Shown: piece after piece, positions 1 to 10,972 of the stretch
Position numbering within the stretch: the stretch's first letter is position 1
Layout: every line of letters begins with the position of its first letter
NCBI GenBank assembly: GCA_022225965.2
Contig: JAKJXP020000025.1
Location: forward strand, 372,001-436,000
Reading direction: 5' to 3'
DNA length: 64,000 nt
From: Diatrype stigma
Taxonomy: Eukaryota; Ascomycota; Sordariomycetes; Xylariales; Diatrypaceae
Notes under the pieces: model-generated
The model's input: only the letters and a program-made list of their open reading frames with translations
Database searches by the model: none
Told to the model about the DNA's origin: nothing
Made by a program: the position numbers and the translations under genes

Positions 1-1
1 C

Positions 2-658
2 GATGGCTCCGACACCGGCGCAGCGCTCGACGAGCAAGAGCAAGAAGAGCTGATCGCCACGCTCTCGGCGCAGAACGCAGCCCGCAACGCGCAGTTCCGG
101 CAGTTCCTGCTAGCGCTGCCCGCCTGCTCGGCGCTTCCCTACCTCGTCGCCTTATTCCGCGGGACCTCCTCCTCCTCCTCCTCCTCCTCCTCTCTTCTAA
201 TCGCCGTCCTCGCCCTATCGAGCCTCGCCAGCACCGCGTGGATGCTGCACGCGCTGCCGCCGGGCGTGACGGGGATCGCGCAGCTCGACGCCTGGATCGC
301 CGGGGCTGGCGGTGGCGGTGGTGGGATCAAGATCGGGCGCGCGACGGCTATGGCGACGGAGACGACCAAGGCGCAGCAGCAGCAGCGGTGGAAGTCCCCG
401 CTGGAGCGGCACCTGCCGTACCTGAACATGGGGCTGTGCGCCGTCCTGGTCGTGGCCGGGCTCATGGGGGCTGGCAGATCGTCGTCGTCTTCGTCTTCGT
501 CTTCGTCTTCCACAACCGGGCAGCAATGGGGCCATGTCGGCCTGGGGAACCTGCCCGCGATCGTGTATGCCGTCGTGCTGGTGGCGAAGGTGGTCATGGG
601 AGGGGTGGATCCCGAGAGGGAGCTGAGCGGGCTGCGCTACGAGTACAAGGGCGCTTGA
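2..658 (+). CDS. conserved fungal multi-pass membrane protein, 3' part
   Basis: The frame is open from the window edge, so the 5' end is missing; 218 residues and the stop are present. A Gln/Glu-rich start is followed by three hydrophobic segments, roughly residues 40-52, 65-82 and 138-155, and a fourth possible one near 183-200 (LPAIVYAVVLVAKVVM). The C-terminus ends with the charged motif DPERELSGLRYEYKGA, which I remember as typical of conserved uncharacterised ascomycete membrane proteins. Two poly-serine runs (near nt 168-195 and 481-510) and a glycine run come from trinucleotide repeats and probably lie in loops. No function is known to me. It converges on the pho81 gene, with 353 bp between the two stop codons. 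Confidence 0.7.
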   Translation, partial: DGSDTGAALDEQEQEELIATLSAQNAARNAQFRQFLLALPACSALPYLVALFRGTSSSSSSSSSLLIAVLALSSLASTAWMLHALPPGVTGIAQLDAWIAGAGGGGGGIKIGRATAMATETTKAQQQQRWKSPLERHLPYLNMGLCAVLVVAGLMGAGRSSSSSSSSSSSTTGQQWGHVGLGNLPAIVYAVVLVAKVVMGGVDPERELSGLRYEYKGA

Positions 659-1011
659 TTGGATTTGATGGGTCTCTCTGTCTTCGGTCGAGTTCTTTCT
701 AAGTACCTAGGTAGTCTTCCGGGCAATGAAATGACAGAGTGAGTGGTTGACATAGTATTTGCTTAATGAGCTACGTGTGGTTATAATTGATAGAGCCTGA
801 ACCCCCCACTTATCCATTTGACTCGATATGAGGCCACTGGAGATGTTACAGGGATCAAAAGGTTAAGTTGCATTTGCTATCTGGGGACGAAGCTTTTAAG
901 CCTCGCCAATTCTCTTGATCTACCAGATGTCGACCAAGACGATGTCTTTCAATAGAGAAGATACATCGGCATCAGTTGGTCGATGCTACCCTGCTTGTTT
1001 ATGTAACGTAT
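659..1011. other. convergent intergenic region
   Basis: This lies between two gene ends and presumably holds both 3' UTRs and polyadenylation sites. It contains one exact TACCTAGGTA palindrome at 704-713. Nothing else was recognised. Confidence 0.5.
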
Positions 1012-4000
1012 TCATACATCTATAGTCTCGTTGAAGCGCAGCACCCCGTTATTCTTCAGCAACCCGTCAACCCCCTTGGGAATGCGAGGGAAGGTATCTC
1101 TAGCCGGCTCTGCAGACCTGTCTACTACCAGGGCCAATCCGTGAGACTTGATTGCGTCCACAAGCGCCGGTACCATATCCTAGAGTGAGTCATGTTAGCA
1201 AAAAGCTTGCGACGTCCGCTCTGGTGAATTTCTCTACGGAACACTTACCAAAAGTCGAGAACAACATATCAACCCCATGAGATTGTTGTTCTGTGCGATC
1301 CTTACCGCTTCCTTGACCGACAACGTTCTCCGGCCACTGATCTGGACCGCCTTCGATACCGGCGTGGCGTCTTCCTGGCCAAGGTCATTGCACAGGAAAA
1401 CGGGGAAATTCGGTTGTTTCCAGTTCAGCGTTGAACAGAGCATCGGGTTGTAAGAGCTGAACACGACTGATCGCACAGATTCCGGGGCTTGTGCTCTCTC
1501 TGACCGCTGCCGTCTCGCATGATCGAAGACTACAGACAACACGGCATCGACAACATTGTTGACATCCAAAGTTGGTCCCAGCCGTAATAGCCGTTGGTCT
1601 TCCTCCGATGGGTAAACCACTTGTAGGTTGACATGCATTGACGCAGGTAGCAATGCCAATGCGTGCTCTAAGCTAATGCCAGCAGAGTTCAACACGCGAT
1701 GAACCTCGGCAATTTTCTCGAGGGGTTGGGAAGCTATTGAGTCGAGGTGCTCCCGGCTGGGGCTACAAGCCATGATCGTGGTGAACTGGTCATACGTCAA
1801 CCGAGAGATTGGTATTTCGATGCCCCCGCAGCTAGCCATCCATGTTGGCCATATGACTGGTATATTGTCACTTGTGTGCTGGATGTAGAGCTGAACAAAG
1901 TCGCCAGACAAGCTAGAGCCAGTGACAAACATATTTGGCTTCTGATCGAATTGGCTTGTCGCTTTCCAATACGTCTCGAAGTCTGTTATCTCCAAGGGCG
2001 CCCCCTGAAATGGCTTGATCACATGTGTATTAAAACTAATTTGACCGATGGCGCGAAGTCGAGGGTCGAATAATGGAAGACAACATCTTCCAGAGCTGCT
2101 TAATGAGGCGCGGAAGGTATTGGGGAGGGCAACGGTCTTGGCAATCACCTTCGCGCCGTAAGTTGGGAAGACGTCGAAGTCAAGCGTGAATGAGTCCAGG
2201 TTATCGACCTGAAAGGATACAAGGCGGGTGTCCTCCTGGAAAGGCAGCATGATGTTTTTGGGAATAAGGTCAGAGGTCTTAGATGAGATAGTAAGTCGTG
2301 CGGCTGGATACTTGCTGTCCTGGAAGAAGACTAGCGGCTGTTCGCCCTGTCCTTCGAAACTCATGAGGACGACGGTCTTGGTATCCAAGAAGTTGTGGCC
2401 GTATCGTCGCAATGGTATTATGGGTGGAGGCAATTCGAGTACGGGAATAGCGTCAGCATCCAGTGACATTGGCACGGGCGTCGTGATACTACCCATGGGT
2501 GCTAATGGAAGCATGGTTTCTTGGTCTGTCTTGCCACTCTGATGTGGCGTGAGCAACTGCATACATGTCAGGTGCCCTTCCCATGCGGCATAGTACATAG
2601 CAGGGAGATCCTTTTCATCGACGATATTGGGATCTGCTCCAACGCTCAAAAGCTCTTGAAGACAAGGCACATTTCCCTCACTTGCAGCATGAACTAAGGG
2701 GGTCCACCCGTATAGTTTGTCGAGCTGATCCAGATCGGCTCCATATTGCTTCAATAGACGGAGCAGTTGAGGTGTCTGGCCTGATCTGGCTACAAGATGT
2801 TGAGGGTATAATCCTTCAGCATCGGGTAGTATACGTGCACCATGCTTCAGGAGAAGCTCGACAATCTCGACGGATCCATGCTCGCAAGCAAGGTTCAGTG
2901 GTATATGATCCGAGTCTGAGGCTGGGTCAAGCCGAGAGGACATAGAAAGCAGCCTCTGAACACAATCAAAATGCCCATGAACGATTGCATGGACAAGAGG
3001 TGTAAAATTATCATGGTCGATCAAGTCGATTGTGGAGGGTCCAGCTTTATCGAGAGGTCAGCCAATATAACGATAGATCTGGACTTGGGTTACTACCTTC
3101 GAGGAGGGCATTGAGCATGTCTAGCCGACCATGCATGCTTGCATAATGTAGCGGTACTCGCCCGTACACATCTGTCCTGTTCACGGCAACCCCACCTGAG
3201 AGGCCAACGCTCAAGACGTAGGAGTTGCCATAGATTGTGGCTTGGTGTAAACAATTTCGTTCATTGATGTCGTCTTCAGACTGGATATCGACAAGACCCG
3301 TCGCCAATAGCACTTCTAGGGATGCTTGAGGAGCCTCATGTATCGCAGCTAGGAAGGTCCGCGTCACTCTTTCCATGAGGGGGATGTCCATACTCGGGGT
3401 CGAGCTTGATGCGATTTGCATACGTGAAAGCAAGTCTCTTAGAGATTCCAGGTTGCCTGTGATGGCTGTATCCAGGAGCAGTGTGTCGGCATCGCTTTCC
3501 GCCGTTCCTAGCAGATGTTGGCTGCTCACTATATGCTCCGCCCGACCCTCGAAGGGCACATTGTCGCCATCTGCCCAAGCCCCTAGCTCTTGCAGGCTCG
3601 TTGTTGCCTGATCTGAAAGTTCGCTAATGACGGTGGCATTGAAGAATGGCTGTACCTCAACAGCACGGGAGAGATATAGCTCCTTCGTCTTTGACTTGGA
3701 TGTCTTGTCCCATTTCTTGAGAATCTTGGAAAAAGCCGTTCCATTGATTTCGATAAACTGCTGGAGCTTATTCAAGTCATTGGCAAATTGTTGGAAGCCT
3801 TCCTCCAACGTAGTAAATTTAGCCGAGCGCCTAGAGATTCCTTGTCGAGATCTCAAAACTCTCTTCTTATCAATCAGTGTTTTGAGGCGAATTTTGAGCT
3901 AACTCGTATGTTAGTGTACCGTCTCAAGGGGGCCGAGTTCTAGCGGCACCTAATCATTCGATCCACTTACCTCAGCTTCCTTTTGTAGGTAGAAGACATT

Positions 4001-4592
4001 GACCTTCTCTAGCTCACGTTCCTACTCCTCATTAATATTCCTAACACTCAGAGACGGTGTAGGGATGCCAATATTAGTCAACTTACGAGTTGGAAGAAAA
4101 ATTTGGCTTTGTTCGCTTGTAAAGCGGCCTGGGTGTCCAAGGGAGCCGGATGGTGGAACGGGTCATTTTGTGCGTTTAAGACTGGTGTAGCAGAAAGTTT
4201 CTTGATGAGCTGTTGGGCCAAAGTCAGTGGTCTGGTGCCATGTAGATTGGCATTGTTCGAGGGAAGGGGGTATTCAATTTGGCTTTAACACAGACAAAGA
4301 TCCCTGATGACCCGTCGATGGCCCATTGCCCGGCTTCACCTCTATACATATGGATGGACAACAGCGGGGGCTGGACATAGGACGGGACCTCTGAGACTGA
4401 CCTTTTTGAGCGCCTTGTAGTTGACGAAACTGGCGGCATACTCTGGCACTTCAAGCTGGCGCTTCTGTATTTGCTTCCCGAATTTCCTAAGTAAGAGTCA
4501 GCACACCTTGCCGGAAGAGAAGTGTATACATCAATCTAACACTTGGATGAAAGGGAAGTCTTAGCCTGGTGTACGGCGTGGTGAACTCACAT
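1012..4592 (-). CDS. pho81: NUC-2/Pho81-type SPX-ankyrin-GDPD phosphate regulator
   Basis: Seven coding exons (minus): 4592-4591, 4486-4402, 4209-4087, 4021-3971, 3898-3097, 3044-1249 and 1179-1012, giving 1008 residues, close to the roughly 1000-1100 expected. The first about 185 residues are an SPX domain: N-terminal MKFGKQIQKRQLEVPEYAA, then YKALKKLIKKL, and a Lys-rich helix (KILKKWDKTSKSKTKE, about 145-160) that in SPX proteins binds inositol pyrophosphates. Ankyrin repeats follow (about 260-530, e.g. GRVPLHYASMHGRLDMLNALL). The C-terminal part is the degenerate GDPD-like region, ending VLRFNETIDV. In yeast and Neurospora this protein inhibits the Pho80-Pho85 (PREG-PGOV) cyclin kinase during phosphate starvation, which activates Pho4/NUC-1. 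Odd feature: the start codon is split, AT at 4592-4591 and G at 4486, by a 104-bp intron with perfect gtgagt donor, CTGAC branch and ttag acceptor. Confidence 0.92.
4487..4590 (-). other. intron interrupting the pho81 start codon
   Basis: On the minus strand the donor reads AT|gtgagt and the acceptor cttacttag|GAAATTCGGG, with gctgac about 12 nt before the acceptor. Splicing creates ATG AAA TTC GGG AAG, the invariant SPX start MKFGK. The downstream exon has no ATG in this frame before the SPX core, so the intron must be removed to make any full-length protein. Confidence 0.85.
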
Positions 4593-7500
4593 TATGTGGC
4601 GAAGGCGCCAGCAGCAAGCCTGGGGAGACTGCTAGCTACTGGAAAGAGTCCAAGGGTTGTAAGCATATATATCAGGGTGACAGGAACCTAGACCACCTGC
4701 TGCAGCTGTGAGACTAAACGTGGCAGATGTACCGAATAGCTGTGGAGAGTTCTGGTTTCCCCGGGGTATAGGGTCAAGCCTCGAATCAGAAGTGGCTGTC
4801 TATATCAGATGACCATCTTTGTGTGCGATGTCACAAGAGTCCTTGGTTGGGGCAGAGAGAGTAAGGGTGTATGTGTACTTCCAGCCCACGAGATACGTGG
4901 AGACTTGATGTGGACTTTGCCAATAGGCACGGCTTGCATGAGTAACAAGGCGGGCTGCCAGAAGGGGTATCCCAGCGGCAGGAACGTGCTTATGGCTCAC
5001 CCAGTGTGAAAAGGGGGTAATGGTGTAATGTCCGTAAGAGCGACCCTTTGAACTTCAGAATATAGTCAGAAGACTATGATCAATCTGCATATTAGGCTCG
5101 GTTTGTGAAGGTGTAAAATAGGTGTCAGCTCAATAAGAGAGCATACCTTCTCGACGTAACTGATCACACAAGGCCGAAGTTGGCCTTGGAAGTATTGGTA
5201 TCCTAGGCAGTATTGCTAGAGCCGAGAGACGACAGCACCTCTCCGTGTCTTATTTCGACCTGACGACATGTTGTTAGGTAAGATGATACATGTAAATGCT
5301 TATATCACAATGGTAGAAGAAAGACCGGCAAGTCACGCATAGATTGACCAAGGCCAAGGTGGGGGTCAGACTGGGCAGCTGGGGAAGGGAAAACCATAAA
5401 ACGTGTGGTAGCAATATAGAGTATCATCCCCAGGTCAAAGGTTGTTTCAAGGTTGTGTGTACATCATGCAACAGGGCTAATCGAGCAGCTCTCATAACAG
5501 GACCAATCCTGAAAGGGCCAATGGACACTGTTTCTCCTTAAGAAAACGGCGATGGTGAGATCATGAGCCAGATCCCATCAAGGCCCATGTAGGGAAGTAT
5601 CGATTCGTGGAAATAAGGATAAGTCTGAATGCCAGGACGGAAAGAACATGTGACATACCGTACAGAGAAAAGACGAGGTCTTTCCACATGCGAACCCCCC
5701 TTGGATTATCGTCGGTGCAACTTCTACAACCTTGACAGTAGTCTACAGCCGAGGTAGTCAAGCGACTGCCGTGCCAAGTTATGTGGATGTACGTATGCTG
5801 TATGGATGTAGGCTGATTGATAGGTAGATCGTTCCGATCTAGACACTTGAGTCTGCTTGAACAGTGTCGATGATGCACGTGAGACGGGAACTCGTCACGA
5901 AACAAAGTCTATCCTACCTATCCTACCTAAGTACTAAGTAGGTGGCTAGATAAGTGGTAGTGGTAGATAAGACAGGGGCAACTTCGAGGGCTCGATGATA
6001 TAGTCCACCGACTGAGAAGAGAAGATGGAAAGATAACCGATAATCAACAACAACTGAAAAGGGTTTGCACCTGCTCTATAGTGTAGGGTAGTCTTCGAGG
6101 TCAAGAATTCAGAGCCGTCTATAACTATGTAGTCGTATATGTAGCTACTCTAGCTAGGCCGTGTGTAGGGATGTGAGAAAGCTTGAGGTGGGACGTAAAT
6201 GAGCAGATGAGGTATGCGGTTTGGTAGGCAAGGGCAGGTACTCCACGGTGTTCCAGGCTTAGGTGGGGTTCTGCATACATTAGGTTTTGTACTTAGCCGG
6301 TGTTAAGCTGTTAGAGTTGCTTAAGTGGGAGGGCAGGAGGGGAAACGGCGATTCCTGTGTTCCTTTAGCATGCCAGTTGGAACCAGCATGCAGGTGTATT
6401 GTACTACTTCAGTTCACTGCAAGTCTACAACCGACTACTTTGCCCTTAGCACATATCCAAAGAGCTAGAGAGATATGTACGTGTATGTAGTAGGTAACGC
6501 ACCTCAATACCTAAAGGTATTTAACTCCAAGCTATGGCAATTGGACAAGGTGCTAGTCTTGTTGGTCAAAGTTTCTGCCAAAGCAGCAGCACTGAGTGAA
6601 CAGTCCAACGAACACGACCGGTTTGGATGTGATTGATATACGATATACTTCGTAAATGAGGCTAAACCATTACATCGTGAGCCCTTCTCCCAACTCTGGC
6701 AATACCTACCCCCCTAATGTAGGTATGTACAAGGAGCAGGAGGGCCGATTGAGCCCCACGTTGGAATAGCTATATATGTATGTACGTAGCTACTACGTAT
6801 GTACTACAACCTACATATTATCTTGACTTGCTTGGCGATCTTCTAGCGATAGAGCCAATAAGAGGTCGCATCTCGACCTCGTGGCTCTTCTACACCTCAT
6901 CCACGAGGCTGTTGGACCACACTGCAAATGCCCCTCCATCCCTTAGTAGCTCACGAATGCAAGTATGTAGCTATGAGGAGGCCACGTGATTCAATAGGGA
7001 ATAGCTCGCACCACTTCCTGCATTGCGCTTCTATTCAGTCATGAATTCCCCCACTTCAGGCATATTCTATGGATATCAAGACTTGCTTTTCGGACGGGTC
7101 AATGAGTCTTAGGTTGTCACTTGAGCCCACTGGTATGGTACTGACATGCATGTACAGCATGTAATACTTCTTGTTCGGGTTCCTGGCGTGGGATCAATGG
7201 CAGAATGGACAGCCGGACATGGTAAGTGGGGATCATGTAGCCGATATCTCCGGGGGTCGCACTCCGAAGACTTGAAGATTCACAAACAACATTTCCAAGA
7301 TGAACGTCGTTGACCAAAGCTACCTAGGTATGTATGGTATTACTCTAGCGGCAATGTCACTCGGCTGTTACTACGAACGTAAATATGGCTCGGTGAACTA
7401 GGTAGCTTAACAACATCCACAAGTCAAGTGAGGGCAAATCCTTAGTGTCGCTGAGGTTTACCGGAAGGCGGCATAGCCAGTTAAGTATGTAATTACATAC

Positions 7501-8061
7501 CTACAATGTTTCTTAGGTGTGTTGAGAGTCCAAGAAGAATACCATTATGTAATGTCACGACTATATCGTCGCCCCTATCGGGTTAGCAGCCTAAGCTCGT
7601 GTGTAAAAGAAGCATGGGAAAGCCACGTGCCTGATGAGGGCACAGCTGCATGCATAAAATGGTACGGTAGGTACATGTGAGGTGGTGATGCCAACCTTCA
7701 TTACCTATCGAGATGGTGAGTTATAGCGGGTCTAAGCCCTATAAACTGGAGAGGGGTCAAGGTCTCCTAGCATAAGTAGGTACGTACGTAGTAGTTGACA
7801 TGGCCTATTTTTAGTACCTTGGTTCAATTTATAGCCTTTGACGTGCAATGAGCCGTCCATCAAGTTGAGACACGAAGAACAATATTGCATTGTGTTGCAC
7901 TGACTTCGAGGCATTTCAGTCAGAGTACGAGGCAGTGAACATATTTGATCAGCCTAATAATCATAATCGCAATCGTAATATTGAGACAAAGATGCTAAGC
8001 GTACTCGGCTGTAATGAAAGTCCCTTCTGTCACCAAGTCAACACAACTGAGCATTGCACTA
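4593..8061. other. 3.5-kb gene-poor region upstream of pho81
   Basis: Only short frames without recognisable protein character are present, and stops are frequent in all frames. It should hold the pho81 promoter and 5' UTR plus the 3' end of the CUE-protein gene. It is rich in TACGTA/ACCTA-type short motifs, including TACCTAGGTA at 7321-7330. Three CACGTG boxes occur, at 5876, 6983 and 7624. A long non-coding transcript cannot be excluded. Confidence 0.5.
5876..7629. promoter_or_regulatory. three CACGTG E-boxes upstream of pho81
   Basis: CACGTG occurs at 5876-5881, 6983-6988 and 7624-7629. This is the core site of the Pho4/NUC-1 bHLH family, and yeast PHO81 is itself under Pho4 control. About one copy would be expected by chance in this length, and the nearest is 1.3 kb from the start codon, so the link is weak. 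Confidence 0.22.
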
Positions 8062-9430
8062 TCATGCCTTGTCTCCTCCGGACTTTTTGTCAACCAAGCT
8101 ATCAGACATGGCATCGGCGGTGGCTTGCTTAAGTCGCTCGCTATCCTCTAGCTTAATAGCCTTGTTACCTCCTTTTGTGTTCTCCCCCTCATCTTCACTG
8201 TCCCCGAGACTGAACGGGTCGTTCTCAGCGATCGGATTTGGTTCCACTGTCGATAGCGGTTGCCATTTGCTCTGCTTGCCGGGGGGCGGGGTTCCTCTGC
8301 TATCCTTAGGAGGAACTCGGGGCGAGGTACCGTAGGCATCGATATCTTCCACTCCCTCCTTGAAGGCGACTTTACGGCCATCGGGTTTTGGTGATGTAGA
8401 CGGCGGCGGTGATGGTCTGTAGATGTTTGAGCCGCTTGATGGGCGTCCTGAAGCTAGGCACATACTATGATTAGCTACTTGGATTGCGGCACATGGGATA
8501 CACGGAACACATACCGCCATCTGGCTGGAGTCTCATTCCGGCGAAGTCATCACTAAGCACCTGGGGATCCGCATCGTAACGTTCGTAGTCTGCACTGCGT
8601 CGGCTACCCTCCCCACTTCGTCTGCCATGGTGATGCCTCGACGGTTGTGACTCATCCTCGTCTTCATTGTACGAGTCGTCGATTTTCTTCTTCAGGTTGG
8701 TGAACCAACTGTTGACCTGCTTCTGGGTATCGAGGAAGCCCTTGCGCAGGTTCTCCTTGATAACGGGTAGGTCGTCATCGATAAAGCTATGCTCGCGGTC
8801 ATACATTTCGTTGGGCTTCAGGCCGGTGGCTGCTCGCCTAGGCTGGCCACCGGGGCCACGGTTTGTGGTTCTCGCTTCGTATGCGCCGACGTTGTCGTAC
8901 TGCTCGGCAAGCTGGCGGGCGTAAAGCTCGTCGGCCTCTACCTGGGTCATCGGAACGCGACCAACAGGCCGGGGAGGTTGAGGCGGCGGTGCAGCCTCTC
9001 GCTCGGGTTCGTTCTGGACAGCATCAGGATCACTCATACCCAACAGGGCATTGAAAGCTGGGTCGATGCGGCCTCCGCTTGCGGCTAGAACAGCTTTGAT
9101 AATAGAGAGCTCGATAGCTGGGAAGGCCTCCTTCAAAATAGTCTCGTTCTTCTGCTGCTCGGTGACAGGTCGAGGGGGCTTCGCAGGTGGCGCGGGATCT
9201 TGGGAAGCGGGAGGGGCGGCTGCGAATGTGGTAGCAGTAGGTGTAGGTTGCGCGTTGTTGCCCTCATTGTCAACATCGTCGTCGTCCATCTCGAAGGGTT
9301 TCACTGTAGTTGGGCTTTCGGGGGCGTCCTCGGAAGTAGCGTGCTTGCTCTGTAAGATGACTTTGTTAGTCGGGGCTGAAGGCGAGAATGGAATAGATAG
9401 ATTACCCACCGTGTCTGGCGGAGCCGACAT
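8062..9430 (-). CDS. CUE5: CUE-domain ubiquitin-binding protein, Cue5-like
   Basis: Three exons (minus): 9430-9410, 9349-8515, 8453-8062; 415 residues, very near the size of yeast Cue5. The CUE domain is at about residues 74-116 (NETILKEAFPAIELSIIKAV...DPAFNALLGM), with the FP and di-leucine positions used for ubiquitin binding. After it come a Pro-rich linker and conserved stretches (VEADELYARQLAEQY; a helix with FLDTQKQVNSWFTNLKKKID). Near the C-terminus, W349-Q-P-L352 fits the W-x-x-L Atg8-interacting motif expected of a Cue5-type autophagy adaptor that brings ubiquitinated cargo to Atg8. The first intron (9409-9350) is exactly 60 nt, lacks an in-frame stop and has a gactaac branch and cttacag acceptor; unspliced RNA would add 20 residues after residue 7. 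Confidence 0.85.
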
Positions 9431-9858
9431 GTTAGATGGATGGCACGACGGGTGTTAAATCAGGCTTGGTCTGGCGTTGGATAAAATGATGGATGAATCG
9501 ATTCTAAGTGGGTGGAGTTTCAGGAATAGGAGGTAGAGATGCTAGACTAATGGAACAAGTATACGGATATTCAAAAATGGAACCTCTCAACCTGTTTTCT
9601 TGACAGCTGCATGTGATGAACCAGTAGTTGGGTACTGGGTGTATGGGATGGAGGTGATGTATGTATTATTAACCTTCCAAGGTTGTTACCATGGGCTGTT
9701 TGATGAGCAGGCGGCGACAGGAGGGGCTGCTGAACCGTGAAACAATGGAATCACAAGGGCTGAAGGGGGGCCATGCACCTGTAGGTACTTGATGCGGGCG
9801 GGCAGTACTTACCATACGGAGGTACATACGCATAAGGTTCCTAACCTACATGTACATG
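9431..9858. other. upstream region of the CUE-protein gene
   Basis: This is the presumed promoter and 5' UTR of the gene to its left. It holds no frame of interest and no recognised motif apart from TAC/GTA-rich short palindromes near its right end. Confidence 0.4.
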
Positions 9859-9909
9859 TAACGTCTTAGCCCCAAAGATCGGCCAGCCCCAAAGCTCGGC
9901 CACCTTATT
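9859..9909 (+). repeat. left terminal inverted repeat of the MITE
   Basis: It is identical over 51 bp to the reverse complement of 10262-10312 and starts TAACGTCTTAGCCCC. Confidence 0.9.
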
Positions 9910-10261
9910 ACTCACTTTGGTAATAATACTTTAAAAATTCATAACTTTACGAATACTTCTTTAATTTGCATAAAACCTTAATAATTATACTTCTTTTTAA
10001 ATACATATATATATAAAAAATATATAAAATTAATATTAAATAATTTAAAAGCTACATATACGATTATGCATATATACGGTATATGTAAATATGCAATTAA
10101 CCGTTATTTTAATATATTAGGCTAAAATGTATATTAAAAAATAAAAGAAAAATCTTTTTATATAATTTATATCGTAAATAATGTATAATATAAGTTTTAA
10201 AAAGATGCATTAAAGTATAACAAAGTTATACGAATTTAAAAAGTTGGGTTTTATATAGGTA

Positions 10262-10312
10262 AATAAGGTGGCCGAGCTTTGGGGCTGGCCGATCTTTGGG
10301 GCTAAGACGTTA
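10262..10312 (-). repeat. right terminal inverted repeat of the MITE
   Basis: It is identical over 51 bp to the reverse complement of 9859-9909 and ends GGGGCTAAGACGTTA. Confidence 0.9.
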
Positions 10313-10972
10313 TGTAGTTAGTTAGGCAGCTGCTATGTAGGTACTACAGTAAATGCACATGGGGTGTCATGGAATGTTCTGCCCTGCCTGGATTTAAGGT
10401 CGTTCTTTGCAACGCCACTAACTAATGACGATTTGCGCCACGATTCATGCGGCAGTCTGCGGGGTTCGTAATGAACTGCGCCACCCCTTTCTTGCTTTAG
10501 GTACCAAGAGCATGTACTTCGTAGGTATGTATGTAGTTATGAACCTTGGAAGCTATACCTATTTTGCTCCTTTGCTATTTTGAGTGGGCTCAAAGTCTTG
10601 GAGCTCAACTTCTTAACTTGTTCAAAACACTCTCTGCACGTCAAAAGAGAGATCACCCAGGTCACGTACGTAGGGTTTTACTATCTACCAGAGTTGGAGA
10701 CTTAACCGTCGAGATTCGAAGGGGTAGTTGCCCTGGTATCGAATCAGCTCTATTCTGCCAACCCAGCAGCCCAGGACCATGGCTGTCTAGGTGCATGTGT
10801 ATGTAGGTACCTAGTCTATATCTCACCTCCCACCTATCCAGTAATCACGATGGCTTATTAGCGAGAACGGACTGGCTACAACCGCTACATGCATCTGAGC
10901 TATGAGTGGGCTATATTCACAAGCGATCTACATAACCCCCTGAGTGCCTGACTGCATGCTCAAGCAGCCAAG
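10313..10972. other. upstream region of the DHX35-like gene
   Basis: No supported coding frame. It presumably carries the promoter and 5' UTR of the helicase gene. TACGTA-type short repeats are frequent. Confidence 0.4.

Larger units (their letters stand above)
9859..10312. mobile_element. 454-bp MITE-like element with 51-bp terminal inverted repeats
   Basis: A 51-bp GC-balanced sequence at 9859-9909 recurs as an exact reverse complement at 10262-10312. The outermost bases are TA, which fits a TA target-site duplication as made by Tc1/mariner/pogo elements. The 350-bp interior is extremely AT-rich with no usable reading frame, so this is a non-autonomous element. Each terminal repeat contains two adjacent 17-bp near-copies beginning AGCCCCAAAG and differing by one base (GATCGGCC versus GCTCGGCC), which may be paired transposase-binding sites. 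The family name is unknown to me. Confidence 0.85.

Noticed and set aside
9910..10261. AT-rich interior of the MITE as a possible replication origin or centromere-like DNA
   Set aside because: The exact inverted ends and TA borders explain the segment as a small transposon; 350 bp is far too short for a fungal centromere.
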